This document shows positions 27,248-41,029 of a DNA stretch of 64,000 bases, one piece after another. Numbering within the stretch: position 1 is the first letter of the stretch; each line of letters begins with the position of its first letter. Origin of the DNA: Corynebacterium halotolerans YIM 70093 = DSM 44683. GTDB lineage: Bacteria > Actinomycetota > Actinomycetes > Mycobacteriales > Mycobacteriaceae. The notes below the pieces were generated by a model. That model worked only from the letters and a program-made list of their open reading frames with translations. It ran no database searches and was not told the DNA's origin. The DNA lies in assembly GCF_000341345.1 (NCBI RefSeq), contig NC_020302.1, positions 600,075-664,074 of the forward strand. The letters are read 5' to 3'. Position numbers and translations under genes: made by a program.

Positions 27248-28235
27248 ATGATTGATTCCGGGGGTTTAGTGGTCGTACGCGGTCAATGATCTTAGGACCG
27301 GCTGGCCGGTGGTGTGGTTGTGCCAGATCACCGCGCTCAACGCCAGCAACCGCCGCACCATCCGGCTGAGCACCCCGGAGATGGTCCGGCCTCCGTGCTG
27401 CTCCAGGCCCAACTGGCCTTTCAACGTGTCAAACACCGACTCGATCCGTTGCCGCAGAGGTTTCAGAAAGTGCTTGCCGGGCCTGGATGTTTCCCCTTTC
27501 CGGGCCGGCCGGATGAGTTCGACACCACCATTGTTGAGTTCTTCTTCCAACCAGGTGCCGTTGTAGCCCTTGTCCGCCATGATGATCTGGCCGGCCGGCA
27601 CGGGCACCGGTGCCGCATCCAGCATGGACAGCAGGGTGGCGCGTTCATCGGCCTTCGCCCCGGTGAGCGCGTAGCCGACCGGCAGACCGTGCAGGGTGGA
27701 GACCAGATGCAGCCGTAGTCCCCAGAAAAAGCGGGAGTGCGACGCGCAGTAGCCGTACTCGGCGAACCCGGCCATGTTCGATCGTTTCACCGTTTCCCGG
27801 GAGCGGCCACATTCGACCGGGGTGGAGTCCACGACCCAGACGTCATCGTTGAGCAGCCCGGTACAGGTGGCCAGGTGGGTCATGATGTGCTGCATGAGTT
27901 CGGTGAGGTTGCGTTGGCGTTTGTTGTAGCCGGGCTGCTGGGGGATATAGGGAAATACGCTGGCCAGTCGTGTGCGGGCGAAGCGGATGAAGCGGCGTTC
28001 GGAGGTGAATCCGAGCAGGGTTTCGATGATGCCCAGGACGATGAGTTCCGCGTCGCTGATCCGTGGTTGGATTCCGGTGGCTGGTCGCTGTGGCGCGAGC
28101 TCGGGATGGGTGTTGATGAAGTCGTCGGCGGTGACGTAGAGTGCGGTTGCGAGAGTGTTGAGATTGTTGTCCACAACTTCGATCTTGAACACTCTCGCTT
28201 TATTTTTGGGTAGCGACTCCCCTGGAATCAATCAT
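27248..28235. mobile_element. Insertion sequence, IS982-like, 988 bp
   Basis: The ends are inverted repeats of 17 bases with one mismatch (27248-27264 and 28219-28235), beginning ATGATTGATTCC. CTAG stands on both sides (27244-27247 and 28236-28239) and reads as a 4-bp target duplication, though its palindromic form leaves the exact boundary open. It contains one transposase gene on the minus strand. Insertion at the tsaD stop regenerated the stop codon. Confidence 0.88.
27266..28231 (-). CDS. Transposase, DDE type, IS982-like
   Basis: This transposase of up to 321 residues has the acidic triad expected of DDE enzymes: Asp in VDSTPVE, Asp in MADKGYNG and Glu in RIESVF. An N-terminal segment with LYVTADDF resembles the IS982 family. 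The frame is intact, so the element may be active. The first possible start (TTG 28231) overlaps the inverted repeat; GTG 28192 is more plausible. Family assignment is by eye. Confidence 0.82.
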   Translation of the reverse strand: MIPGESLPKNKARVFKIEVVDNNLNTLATALYVTADDFINTHPELAPQRPATGIQPRISDAELIVLGIIETLLGFTSERRFIRFARTRLASVFPYIPQQPGYNKRQRNLTELMQHIMTHLATCTGLLNDDVWVVDSTPVECGRSRETVKRSNMAGFAEYGYCASHSRFFWGLRLHLVSTLHGLPVGYALTGAKADERATLLSMLDAAPVPVPAGQIIMADKGYNGTWLEEELNNGGVELIRPARKGETSRPGKHFLKPLRQRIESVFDTLKGQLGLEQHGGRTISGVLSRMVRRLLALSAVIWHNHTTGQPVLRSLTAYDH

Positions 28236-28328
28236 CTAGGGCGACGCACGTTCGCCGCGCGCATCCGCCTGAGGTGACGTACGTTGTGCGTGACCGCGCT
28301 TCCTCATCTCGTGCACCAGGGAGGTCCC

Positions 28329-28757
28329 ATGCCCACCGGTTTCCTCGTCAGCCCCGATCTGTCCCACCGTGCCGTCACCTTCGAGCTGGAACACGCCAAC
28401 GAATTCCTCGGCGGCGTCACCGATGACCGCGTGTCCGTCGCCTTTCAGGAGGACGGGACCACCTTCGCCGCCCTGTATAACCCCGAGGCCAAGGCCCGCG
28501 GTGCCGAACCCAATCCGGTCGCCTCCCTGGGGCGCAATGAAGCGGCCACCGGCAACTCGGCGTTCCTGGCGGATCCCACCACCGCGATCTCCGGGCCGGT
28601 GGTGTTCATCGGCGCCGAGGGGCAGGACATCGGCCTGGACGACATCGAGCGGATCAGGGATGGTATCCGCGCCGTCAGGACCTACCGCGAGGACAATGAG
28701 GATGAGTACCGTTACTGGCGGGCGGCCGTCCTCAATCTCGGGCGGTTCGACGTCTAG
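28329..28757 (+). CDS. Conserved hypothetical protein before groES
   Basis: The 142-residue acidic, soluble protein has no signal peptide or membrane helix. ATG 28329 follows GGGAGG; the longer frame upstream has no ribosome-binding site. It lies between tsaD and groES, now separated from tsaD by the insertion sequence. It contains no motif that I recognise. Confidence 0.6.
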   Translation: MPTGFLVSPDLSHRAVTFELEHANEFLGGVTDDRVSVAFQEDGTTFAALYNPEAKARGAEPNPVASLGRNEAATGNSAFLADPTTAISGPVVFIGAEGQDIGLDDIERIRDGIRAVRTYREDNEDEYRYWRAAVLNLGRFDV

Positions 28758-28814
28758 TTCCTTCGGGGGATTCTTCCGTGCAAACCCCCGTTTGGCACCC
28801 GCTACAGTTGAGTG

Positions 28815-28841
28815 CTGGCACTCACGGGGGTAGAGTGCCAG
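28815..28841. promoter_or_regulatory. CIRCE element (HrcA operator) before groES
   Basis: CTGGCACTC-N9-GAGTGCCAG is a perfect inverted repeat with the spacing of CIRCE. A possible -10, TACAGT, lies at 28803-28808. The heat-shock repressor HrcA binds such sites; the hrcA gene is not in the window. Confidence 0.9.
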
Positions 28842-28942
28842 GCAGGTTGTCGAACCCACAGTTGTTCACCCGCGACGACGACTGTGCTGGGCACCGCAAC
28901 CGGCACAATCTATTCATTCCATCTCACGCACGGAGGAATATC

Positions 28943-30873
<1,931 letters not shown>

Positions 30874-30905
30874 TCGGTTGACCCCGGCTGGTTTTCCGGT
30901 CGATA

Positions 30906-30945
30906 CAGGGGCCCGGGAGGACGAGGATGTCCTCCCGGGCCCCTG
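30906..30945 (+). terminator. Terminator of groES-groEL1
   Basis: A perfect 17-bp stem with the loop GAGGAT, 33 bases after the groEL1 stop. It lacks a T-tract. Its core (CCCGGGAGGAC and complement around GAGGAT) closely resembles the hairpin after the SulP gene at 50450. Confidence 0.8.
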
Positions 30946-31054
30946 GTGTCGTGCAGAAGGCTCGTGGAGTCGCCGGGAAGGTACGGGGAGGGGCCCGCCC
31001 GCCGGGGCACGTGCACTGCCGGCCCTGGGGAGGGCCGGGCCGGGGGTGCGGTCC

Positions 31055-31354
31055 TTAAGCGTTGACCCTCTGGCGGTTATTGCGGCTGCGCAGCACCGAC
31101 AGTCGTTCGGACTCGGAGAGACCGCCCCAGATGCCGTAGGGCTCGGCGACCTGGAGGGCGTGCTCACGGCAGGCGGCGATCACGGGGCAGCTGTGGCAGA
31201 TGGCTTTCGCGCGGTTCTCGCGCTGTGCGCGGGCGCGGCCCCGCTCCCCGTCCGGGTGGTAGAAGACATCCGACTCCTCCCCCCGGCAGGAACCGTGGAG
31301 CTGCCAGTCCCAGAAATCAGCGTTGGGACCGGGAAGCAGGTGCGGCTGTGCCAT
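31055..31354 (-). CDS. WhiB-family iron-sulfur transcription factor (WhiB3/WhcB-like)
   Basis: The 99 residues hold the four cluster cysteines Cys23, Cys53, Cys56 and Cys62 (C...CxxCxxxxxC) and the turn GIWGG at 74-78, followed by a basic tail that contacts DNA. WhiB proteins bind a redox-sensitive 4Fe-4S cluster and act with SigA. The position between groEL1 and sigD matches mycobacterial whiB3 and corynebacterial whcB. ATG 31354 is preceded by GAGGAG. Confidence 0.9.
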   Translation of the reverse strand: MAQPHLLPGPNADFWDWQLHGSCRGEESDVFYHPDGERGRARAQRENRAKAICHSCPVIAACREHALQVAEPYGIWGGLSESERLSVLRSRNNRQRVNA

Positions 31355-31449
31355 GTTCAAAATCTCCTCAGCAAAGAAGCGTGGAACAAAAAACGATCGC
31401 CACGGGATGCGGCGCAGTTGGCAGTGTGGTAGCCGGTGATGAACAATTG

Positions 31450-31468
31450 GTTGCCAAATAGTTGCCAA
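31450..31468. repeat. Two direct repeats 11 bp apart upstream of the whiB gene
   Basis: GTTGCCAA occurs at 31450-31457 and 31461-31468, a period of one helical turn, inside an AT-rich patch about 100 bases before the WhiB start. The form suggests cooperative binding of a regulator to one face of the DNA. The regulator is unknown. Confidence 0.4.
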
Positions 31469-31642
31469 GTTGTTGAAAACGGCGAATTTGAGGAAAAGTC
31501 ACCCCTTTCACCTGCGTTTTTATTCAAGGTTAAAGCTTCATGAACTTTCCGGACGCGGGAAATCCGGGGTGATCGGGTAGCATAATCAGTCGGTCTGCCG
31601 AACCCGGGCGGGCCCACCAGCTGAAACCGGAGGCAGACACAC

Positions 31643-32209
31643 GTGAGCGATACCGAGAGTGAGCTGGCGGATCTCGTACCGCTGGCCATTGACGGCGATC
31701 GCCGATCCCTCCAGCAGATCATGCGGATCATCCATCCCCAGGTGCTGCGGTACGCGCGCGCCCGGGTAGGGGGCGGCCGCACCCCCACGGCGGAGGACAT
31801 CGCCCAGGAGATCTGTCTCGCGGTGGCCACCTCCATCGGCAACTTCGTGGACCGGGGCCGGCCCTTCATGGCCTTCGTCTACGGCATCGCCTTCAACAAG
31901 GTCGCCGACGCCCACCGTTCCATGGCGCGAGACCACTCCCATCCCACCGACGAGGTTCCGGACACTTCGAACGACCAGGACACCCCCGAGGAATACGCGC
32001 TGGTCAGCGACGGAAGTAACAGAGTGCGCGCTCTTCTCGATTCATTAAGTGACAAGGCCCGCGACATCGTGATCCTGCGAGTGTTCGTCGGGCTGTCCGC
32101 GGAGGAGACCGCCTCCGTTGTCGGGAGCACCCCGGGCGCCGTTCGCGTCGCGCAGCACCGCGCGCTCGCGACGCTGCGCAAGAATCTTGAACAAGGAGGA
32201 GAGAAGTGA
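31643..32209 (+). CDS. sigD: RNA polymerase sigma factor SigD (ECF type)
   Basis: This 188-residue sigma factor has region 2 (about 20-90, with AEDIAQEICLAVATSIGNF) and region 4 (about 130-182, with LSAEETASVVGSTPGAVRVAQHR shortened here to its helix-turn-helix). GTG 31643 is used. Its stop overlaps the next gene, which encodes a RsdA-type anti-sigma factor. In mycobacteria and corynebacteria SigD controls cell-envelope genes. Confidence 0.93.
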   Translation: MSDTESELADLVPLAIDGDRRSLQQIMRIIHPQVLRYARARVGGGRTPTAEDIAQEICLAVATSIGNFVDRGRPFMAFVYGIAFNKVADAHRSMARDHSHPTDEVPDTSNDQDTPEEYALVSDGSNRVRALLDSLSDKARDIVILRVFVGLSAEETASVVGSTPGAVRVAQHRALATLRKNLEQGGEK

Positions 32210-33063
32210 CGAAGCGTCGTAACGAGGACGCCCCCACTGCCGATGTCACGGACCAGCTCAAGCCGCTGGTCGATGACGACGCCTTCCTCACCGAGCTTTC
32301 CCGGGGCGTCAACCCCTCCGACGGGCAGGACGAGCTGGCTGCGCTGTTGCTCGAGCTGCGCGGGGACGTCGAGAAGCAGATGCCGCCGGCCCCGGTCGTC
32401 GAGGGCGCCGACGAGGAGCCCGCCGTGATCTCCCTGGGGGAGCGGCGCCGCCGCCGACGCGGCCGTCCGATCCTCTCCGGGCTGATCGGCGCGGCCGCCG
32501 CCACCCTGGTCATCGCCGGATCCGGCACCGTGCTCTACAACGCCACCCCGGGTTCCCCGCTGTGGGGCGTGTCCAGCGCGCTGTTCGATGACCGGGCCGC
32601 CGTGGTCGAGCTCGCCAGCACGCTCGAGGAGATGGACTCCCGCGCCGCCGAGGGCGACATGGACGGCACGCGTGCCCTGTTGGTGGAGGCGCGCAACCTC
32701 CTCGACGGAATGCGGGAGCAGAACCGGATCCAGCAGGACACGTCGGCCACCCCGGCACCGGCCCCGGATCCGTTGCCCACCACCGTCACCGAGCAGGCGG
32801 AGCCGACCGGGACGCCTGAGCCGGTCACCGAGACGACAACCGTCACGGACGTCCAGACGGAGACCGCCACCGAGACCGCCGTGGCCACGGTGACGGTCAC
32901 CCAGGCCCCGCCGATCCGGGACAACCCGCTGCCGAACCCCAACCCGAACCCCAACCCCACCACTCAGCCGACGCAGCCGGGGGAGCCGACCGCGCCGACG
33001 ACCTCTCTCGCCCCGCCGCAGACGCAGTCGCCGGTGCAGCCGACGGACGCCCCCGTCGGCTAG
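32206..33063 (+). CDS. rsdA: Anti-sigma-D factor RsdA-like membrane protein
   Basis: The 285 residues comprise a cytoplasmic sigma-binding part (about 1-90), a basic RRRRRRGR stretch, one membrane helix (about 95-115) and a long extracytoplasmic Thr/Pro/Glu-rich tail containing NPNPNPNP near 245. The GTG start overlaps sigD (GTGA), which gives coupled expression. Release of SigD probably needs regulated proteolysis, known for mycobacterial RsdA. Confidence 0.85.
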   Translation: MTKRRNEDAPTADVTDQLKPLVDDDAFLTELSRGVNPSDGQDELAALLLELRGDVEKQMPPAPVVEGADEEPAVISLGERRRRRRGRPILSGLIGAAAATLVIAGSGTVLYNATPGSPLWGVSSALFDDRAAVVELASTLEEMDSRAAEGDMDGTRALLVEARNLLDGMREQNRIQQDTSATPAPAPDPLPTTVTEQAEPTGTPEPVTETTTVTDVQTETATETAVATVTVTQAPPIRDNPLPNPNPNPNPTTQPTQPGEPTAPTTSLAPPQTQSPVQPTDAPVG

Positions 33064-33090
33064 GAGCGGCTCACCGCTGCCGGATCGGTT

Positions 33091-33140
33091 GAAGCCCGGC
33101 CAGTGCCTGATGAATGACCATCAGTCACCGGCCGGGCTTC
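33091..33140. terminator. Bidirectional terminator between rsdA and the DUF5319 gene
   Basis: GAAGCCCGGCC pairs with GGCCGGGCTTC, with an inner pair CTGATG/CATCAG. It lies between convergent genes. Confidence 0.8.
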
Positions 33141-33183
33141 CCGTGTTTCTGCCCTGCCGCGGCCGCCGCGTCAGCGGGCGGGA

Positions 33184-33555
33184 TCAGCGGGCGTCGAGCC
33201 CGTCGAGGTAACCCAGGGCGTAGTCCCAGGGCACGTACGCGGAGACATCGGGCTGGGCGCTGGGCTCGTGGACGGGCGAGAGCTCCCCGGCCAGCGTGGC
33301 GGACATGTTCGCCGCCATGATGTCCCAGTCGTAGTAGTGGAATTCATCGCAGTCCTCGCACAGGAAGAAGATGCCCTGGATTCCGCGCGGGGCGAGGACC
33401 CGCTGGAATTCCGCGACCAGCTCCAGATCCTGCCTGATGCTCGCGCGCTCATCCTCGGACAGCGGCGGCATCGGCTCGTCAGCCTCGAGGAAGGATGCCG
33501 GGTCGTTCGGATCGTCGGCAAACGGGTCACGGGGCATCTGGGCGTCGTAGTTCAC
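33184..33555 (-). CDS. DUF5319 family protein
   Basis: The 123-residue acidic cytosolic protein contains DPFADDPNDP near the N-terminus, a CEDCDEFHYYDWD segment with two cysteines near 65, and VPWDYALGYLDGL at the end, as in the DUF5319 family next to sigD/guaB in mycobacteria. GTG 33555 is chosen since a promoter places the transcription start exactly there; ATG 33537 is an alternative. The function is unknown. Confidence 0.82.
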   Translation of the reverse strand: MNYDAQMPRDPFADDPNDPASFLEADEPMPPLSEDERASIRQDLELVAEFQRVLAPRGIQGIFFLCEDCDEFHYYDWDIMAANMSATLAGELSPVHEPSAQPDVSAYVPWDYALGYLDGLDAR

Positions 33556-33562
33556 ACCGGCC

Positions 33563-33591
33563 ACACTATTGTGGACCGTCTGTCGGGGCAA
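33563..33591 (-). promoter_or_regulatory. Leaderless promoter of the DUF5319 gene
   Basis: TTGCCC (33591-33586) and TAGTGT (33568-33563) are 17 bases apart on the minus strand. The start codon begins seven bases after the -10 element, so the transcript should have no leader. Confidence 0.65.
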
Positions 33592-33610
33592 TTCCCGCTG
33601 GCTAACACGC

Positions 33611-35199
<1,589 letters not shown>

Positions 35200-35228
35200 T
35201 CCCCACGACCCGGTCCAGCCGGTGGCTC

Positions 35229-35267
35229 AACCCCACCCCGACGTTGCTGTCGGGGTGGGGTTCTTTT
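35229..35267 (+). terminator. Rho-independent terminator of guaB
   Basis: A 14-bp perfect stem (AACCCCACCCCGAC with complement) and a 6-base loop are followed by TTCTTTT. It separates guaB from guaB3 transcription. Confidence 0.9.
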
Positions 35268-35413
35268 GTCGACGTCGCTCCGGTGGGGGCGAAGATGTCC
35301 GGCCGTCGGCACCAGTGTCTCCCCGGCCCGTGGTATCCCCGTCGCGGCCGTGGTGTCCGCGGGGTGGGGTAGAGTACGTTGCGTCATTCCACCGTGAGAG
35401 AGGCACGTACCAC

Positions 35414-36565
35414 ATGCGCCAATACGTCGAGATCGGCATCGGCCGGGAGGCCCGCCGCACCTACCGTCTGGACGACATCTCCATCGTCCCGTCGCGTCGC
35501 ACCCGCTCCTCCCAGGACGTCGACACCACCTGGCACATCGACGCCTACACCTTCGGCATCCCGGTGGTGTCCCACCCCACCGACGCCCTCTCCAGCCCCG
35601 AGTTCGTCATCGAGATGGACCGGCAGGGCGGCCTCGGCGTCATCAACGCCGAGGGCCTGTGGGGCCGCCACACGGATCTCGACGCCGCCATCGCCCGCGT
35701 CGCCGCCGCGGCCGAGGACGAGGACAGCCTCGACTTCACCGGCGCGAAGGCGATCGCCACCCTCCAGGAACTGCACTCCGCGCCCGTCGACTTCGACCTG
35801 CTCGGCGAACGCATCGCGGAGGTGCGCGCCTCCGGGGCGACCGTCGCCGTGCGGGTGAGTCCGCAGAACGCCCGGGAGTTCGCCCCCGCGGTCATCCAGG
35901 CGGGCGCCGAGCTGCTGATCATCCAGGGCACCATGATCTCCGCCGAGCACGTCGCCACCGGTGGCGAGCCGCTCAACCTCAAGGAGTTCATCGGCTCCCT
36001 CGAGGTGCCCGTCATCGCCGGCGGCGTGGCCGACTACACCACCGCCCTGCACCTGATGCGCACCGGCGCGGCCGGCGTCATCGTCGGGGGCGGCACCAAC
36101 ACCAACCACGTCGCGCTCGGCATCGAGGTCTCCTTGGCCACCGCCATCGCCGACGTCTCCGCCGCCCGCCGCGACTACCTCGACGAAACCGGTGGCCGCT
36201 ACGTGCACATCCTCGCCGACGGTGAGATCGAGACCTCCGGCGACGTCGCCAAGGCGATCGCCTGCGGTGCCGACGCCGTCGTGCTCGGCACTCCGCTGGC
36301 CCCGGCCGCCGAGGCCGCGGGCAAGGGCGCGTTCTGGCCGGCGGTGGCCGCCCACCCGCGTTTCCCCCGCGGCATCGTCCAGGGGTCGGAGCTGCTCCTC
36401 GCCGACGACGAGGAGTCCCCGAGCCTGGAGAAGATCCTGCACGGCCCGTCCACCGAGCCCTACGGTGTGCAGAACATCGTCGGCGGCCTGCGCCGGGCGA
36501 TGGCCAAGTGCGGCTACACCGACCTGAAGTCCTTCCAGAAGGTCGGCCTGGCCGTCAGCCACTGA
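35414..36565 (+). CDS. guaB3: GuaB3 family IMP dehydrogenase-related protein
   Basis: The 383 residues share the barrel of IMP dehydrogenase but lack the CBS domains. The loop that carries the catalytic cysteine in GuaB reads GGGTNTNHVALG here and has no cysteine. This is also true of the mycobacterial GuaB3 next to guaB. So it is probably not a normal IMP dehydrogenase; its reaction is unsettled. ATG 35414 has GAGAGG upstream; TAGAGT near 35370 may be its -10. Confidence 0.88.
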   Translation: MRQYVEIGIGREARRTYRLDDISIVPSRRTRSSQDVDTTWHIDAYTFGIPVVSHPTDALSSPEFVIEMDRQGGLGVINAEGLWGRHTDLDAAIARVAAAAEDEDSLDFTGAKAIATLQELHSAPVDFDLLGERIAEVRASGATVAVRVSPQNAREFAPAVIQAGAELLIIQGTMISAEHVATGGEPLNLKEFIGSLEVPVIAGGVADYTTALHLMRTGAAGVIVGGGTNTNHVALGIEVSLATAIADVSAARRDYLDETGGRYVHILADGEIETSGDVAKAIACGADAVVLGTPLAPAAEAAGKGAFWPAVAAHPRFPRGIVQGSELLLADDEESPSLEKILHGPSTEPYGVQNIVGGLRRAMAKCGYTDLKSFQKVGLAVSH

Positions 36566-36631
36566 TCCCCGTGTCCTCCCGGAACCGCGGACGGTTACGG
36601 GGACCGGAGGGGGCGGCGGTACTCTGCTCCG

Positions 36632-38047
36632 GTGTCAAGCACCGAAGTTCCGTCAGAAAAGGGGTCGACTCCTGTGGTCGAACTGTCTCCCATGTCCCGA
36701 TTCACCGCGGAGGACGCCTGCCATGAGGTCGGCGTCGATGAGCTGTTCTTCTCCGTCACCGACGCCGAGGGGATCATCCGGCAGGCGAACGACGTCTTCG
36801 TGCGGCTGAGCCGCCACGGCCGCGACGAGCTGATCGACGCCCCGCACCACATCGTCCGCCACCCGGCCGTGCCCGCCGGTGTCTTCCACGAGATGTGGGC
36901 GAACCTCCGGGCGGGGCGCCCGTTCGCCGGGTACCTGCGCAACCGTGCCGGGGATGATTCCACCTACGACCTGCTGGCCACCGTCACCCCGCTGCCCGAC
37001 GGCGGCTTCCTGGCCGTGAGCACCCGGCCGGTGACGGGCCACCTCGACACGGTCCGTGACATCTACTACGCCGTCAACGACCTCGAGCACCGGGTGCTCA
37101 GCGAGGGCACCGACCGTCGCGACGCCGCGGAGCAGGGCGCCGCCCGCCTCCGCGAGGAGCTGGCCGGGCGCGGTTTCGGCACCTACAGGCAGCTGCAGTG
37201 GGAGATCCTGCCCGACGAGGTCGCCGAGCGGGAACGCCGCAGCGGTGGGCTGCCCGGGCGGGAGGGGGCGACCGGGCCGCTCGCCGAACTGCTGTCCGCG
37301 GTGCGCGACCTGTTCGCCGCCCTCGACTCCTTCATGGACGCCCAGCGGGACATCGCCGGCACCACCGCCTCACTGGCGCGGGCGGGCGAACGACTCGACG
37401 AGGAGACCGCCGCCGCGGTGCGGGTGAGCGGGGAGATGGGCAGGCTCGACATCGCCGGACCCGAGCGGACCCTGCTGCTGGCCCCGCTCCAGGTGTGGAA
37501 CACCATGCACGGCGCTGTCGGCGAGCACACCGCCGACCTGGCGGAGATGCTGCGTGAGCTGGAGGCCAACGGGGCGCGCACCCGCTTCCACATCGCCCTG
37601 GCCCGCCTGCACACCACCATGACCGCCGACTTCGCCGCTGGCCTCGACAACCATCCGTCCGGGGACGACTCCTCGGCCGCCGCGATCCCCTCGCTGACCG
37701 ACGCCCTGCGGGCCGGGGTGGCCGAGATGAACGACCGCGTCGCCGAGCACCAGCGGCTGAGCCGCCGGGTCAGCTCCAAGGTGCGCTCGGTGGTCTCCCT
37801 GATGGAGGTGCCCCGCACGATGATCGCGGACTGGCTGGTCGACTCGGACGTCGAGCAGCTCGCCGACAACGCCCAGCAGCTGGTCGCGGAGGTAAACCGG
37901 GCCGTGGAGGGGGCGTCGGCGTCGATCATTGAGCTGGAGAGGCTGGGGGAGCGACTGGTCTCGGAGACCACTCCGCAGCTCGAGGCCCTGCGTGCCGACG
38001 TCGACCGCATCTCGGCGGCGACGACGGCGTACCTGGGGCAGGAATGA
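36632..38047 (+). CDS. Aer-like PAS domain protein with helical C-terminal region
   Basis: The 471-residue cytosolic protein has an N-terminal PAS domain (about 35-135). The stretch DELIDAPHHIVRHPAVP closely resembles the PAS domain of the aerotaxis receptor Aer, where this region binds FAD. The rest (about 145-470) is long-helical and probably coiled-coil, with no membrane helix and no recognisable methyl-accepting hairpin. GTG 36632 is the longest start; ATG 36692 is possible. It sits between guaB3 and guaA. A redox-sensing role is inference. Confidence 0.7.
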   Translation: MSSTEVPSEKGSTPVVELSPMSRFTAEDACHEVGVDELFFSVTDAEGIIRQANDVFVRLSRHGRDELIDAPHHIVRHPAVPAGVFHEMWANLRAGRPFAGYLRNRAGDDSTYDLLATVTPLPDGGFLAVSTRPVTGHLDTVRDIYYAVNDLEHRVLSEGTDRRDAAEQGAARLREELAGRGFGTYRQLQWEILPDEVAERERRSGGLPGREGATGPLAELLSAVRDLFAALDSFMDAQRDIAGTTASLARAGERLDEETAAAVRVSGEMGRLDIAGPERTLLLAPLQVWNTMHGAVGEHTADLAEMLRELEANGARTRFHIALARLHTTMTADFAAGLDNHPSGDDSSAAAIPSLTDALRAGVAEMNDRVAEHQRLSRRVSSKVRSVVSLMEVPRTMIADWLVDSDVEQLADNAQQLVAEVNRAVEGASASIIELERLGERLVSETTPQLEALRADVDRISAATTAYLGQE

Positions 38048-38091
38048 GACCGGTTAGCACGTACCCCATGCTGGTGGGTAGGATTTGAGGC

Positions 38092-39648
<1,557 letters not shown>

Positions 39649-39665
39649 GCCTCCCGCACTAACGA

Positions 39666-39708
39666 CGACGGGCCCCCAACCAGCCATGTGCCGGTCGGGG
39701 GCCCGTCG
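39666..39708. terminator. Bidirectional terminator between guaA and the PspC gene
   Basis: CGACGGGCCCCC pairs with its complement (39697-39708) around a 19-base loop that itself can pair. It lies between convergent genes. Confidence 0.75.
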
Positions 39709-39748
39709 CGTCGGAGGTGGGGGTGTTGAGCACCGGCGCGGGCCCGAA

Positions 39749-40915
39749 CTACTCCGCGCCGTGGACGGCGGCCTGACCGACGCCGCCCTGGACCGTCAGA
39801 GTCAGGGTCTCGCCCTCGGCGTCCTCGTTGTAGAGGCCGTCGCGGCAGTCCAGCTCGCCGAGGCCGCTGACGCACTCCAGCTCGACCGGCACACCGGTGG
39901 GCAGCTGGATGTCCAGGGAGCCGATACCGCCGTTCACCTCGACGGTCCTTTCCTCGTTCAGCGGGGCCAGGCCACTCAGGTCGAGGTCCGTGGAGCCGAC
40001 ACCGCCGGAGTAGGCGGGCTGCAGCTCCTGCCCGTTGACCGGGGCCCAGCGCTGGTCGCCGACCGTGTCGTCGTCGAAGTGGACGGTGCCCAGCGGGCCG
40101 GCGAACAGGGCGAGGAAGGTGGTGAAGGCCGCCAGGACGGCACCGATACCGAGCAGCACCCACGGCCATATCCTGGCCTTTTTCCGCTTCGGCTGCGGCG
40201 CGGGGCCGGGGTCCGGCAGATCCCAGGCGAAGGAGGCGGTGCCCAGCGGATCCCAGGTCGGGGGAGTGGTGCGTCCGGGTGGGGTGGGGTAGCCCTCGGC
40301 GGGGGCGAAGCCGGACAGATCCACCGGTTGCTCCATCGTCGGCATGGCGGCGGTGTGGGGAGCGGCCTGCTGCTCGGCCGGCCGGGGTGGCGGGGCCTGG
40401 GCGAAGGGGATGCCACCGGAGACCACCTGGTCCGTCTGCCCCGGATAACCGGTGGGCGTGGTCGTCGGGACCGCGATCAGCCCGGCGGGTGGGGCGGGTT
40501 CCTTGGCGTGCAGCAGCCACCAGCCGCCCAGGAGCAGGGCGATGGCGGGCAGGGCGAAGCCGGTGCTGGTGACGAAGAAGACCAGGAAGAAGAACAGCAG
40601 CCACCAGCCGGTGCCGCGCTCCCTGCGTTCGGTGGGGTCGAGCGGCTCTTTCCGACGCCCGACCGCCTCCGCCGGGGAGGTGGTCATGCCGTAGCGGGGC
40701 ATCATCATCCAGGCCAGCAGGTAGGCCGCGACGCCGCCGCCCAGGGTGAAGGCGGAGACGACGAAGATGACGCGGACGACGGTCGGGTCGATCTGGTAGC
40801 GCACGCCGATGCCCTCACACACGCCGGCGATGCGGGCATTGCCGCCCTGGTCGGAGGGGATGCGGGGTGGGCGGGTATCCCACATCCGCCGGGTGGTTTC
40901 CGTGAAGGTGCTCAT
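39749..40915 (-). CDS. PspC domain membrane protein
   Basis: The 388 residues begin with a PspC domain (about 25-75: ARIAGVCEGIGVRYQIDPTVVRVIF is its core, given here in part), then a double membrane region (about 105-135), a Pro-rich linker, another membrane helix (about 250-275) and a C-terminal beta-rich domain outside the membrane, similar to the LiaF/DUF4097 fold. It is divergent from a histidine kinase that carries its own PspC domain. The pair probably senses envelope stress. Confidence 0.82.
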   Translation of the reverse strand: MSTFTETTRRMWDTRPPRIPSDQGGNARIAGVCEGIGVRYQIDPTVVRVIFVVSAFTLGGGVAAYLLAWMMMPRYGMTTSPAEAVGRRKEPLDPTERRERGTGWWLLFFFLVFFVTSTGFALPAIALLLGGWWLLHAKEPAPPAGLIAVPTTTPTGYPGQTDQVVSGGIPFAQAPPPRPAEQQAAPHTAAMPTMEQPVDLSGFAPAEGYPTPPGRTTPPTWDPLGTASFAWDLPDPGPAPQPKRKKARIWPWVLLGIGAVLAAFTTFLALFAGPLGTVHFDDDTVGDQRWAPVNGQELQPAYSGGVGSTDLDLSGLAPLNEERTVEVNGGIGSLDIQLPTGVPVELECVSGLGELDCRDGLYNEDAEGETLTLTVQGGVGQAAVHGAE

Positions 40916-41029
40916 GGCCCCAATTGTGGTGGCGGGCCGAGGAAACCGGTATCAGGATCCACCCTGATTTGCGGAAATCAGGGTCTGCCCCGATGTCCCC
41001 TGAGCGGGCCGCATGCCACAATCGGCAGC

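Noticed and set aside
39686..41029. Upstream extension of the kinase frame
   Set aside because: It is antisense to the PspC membrane protein gene; ATG 41030 matches the PspC domain start and a -10 element.
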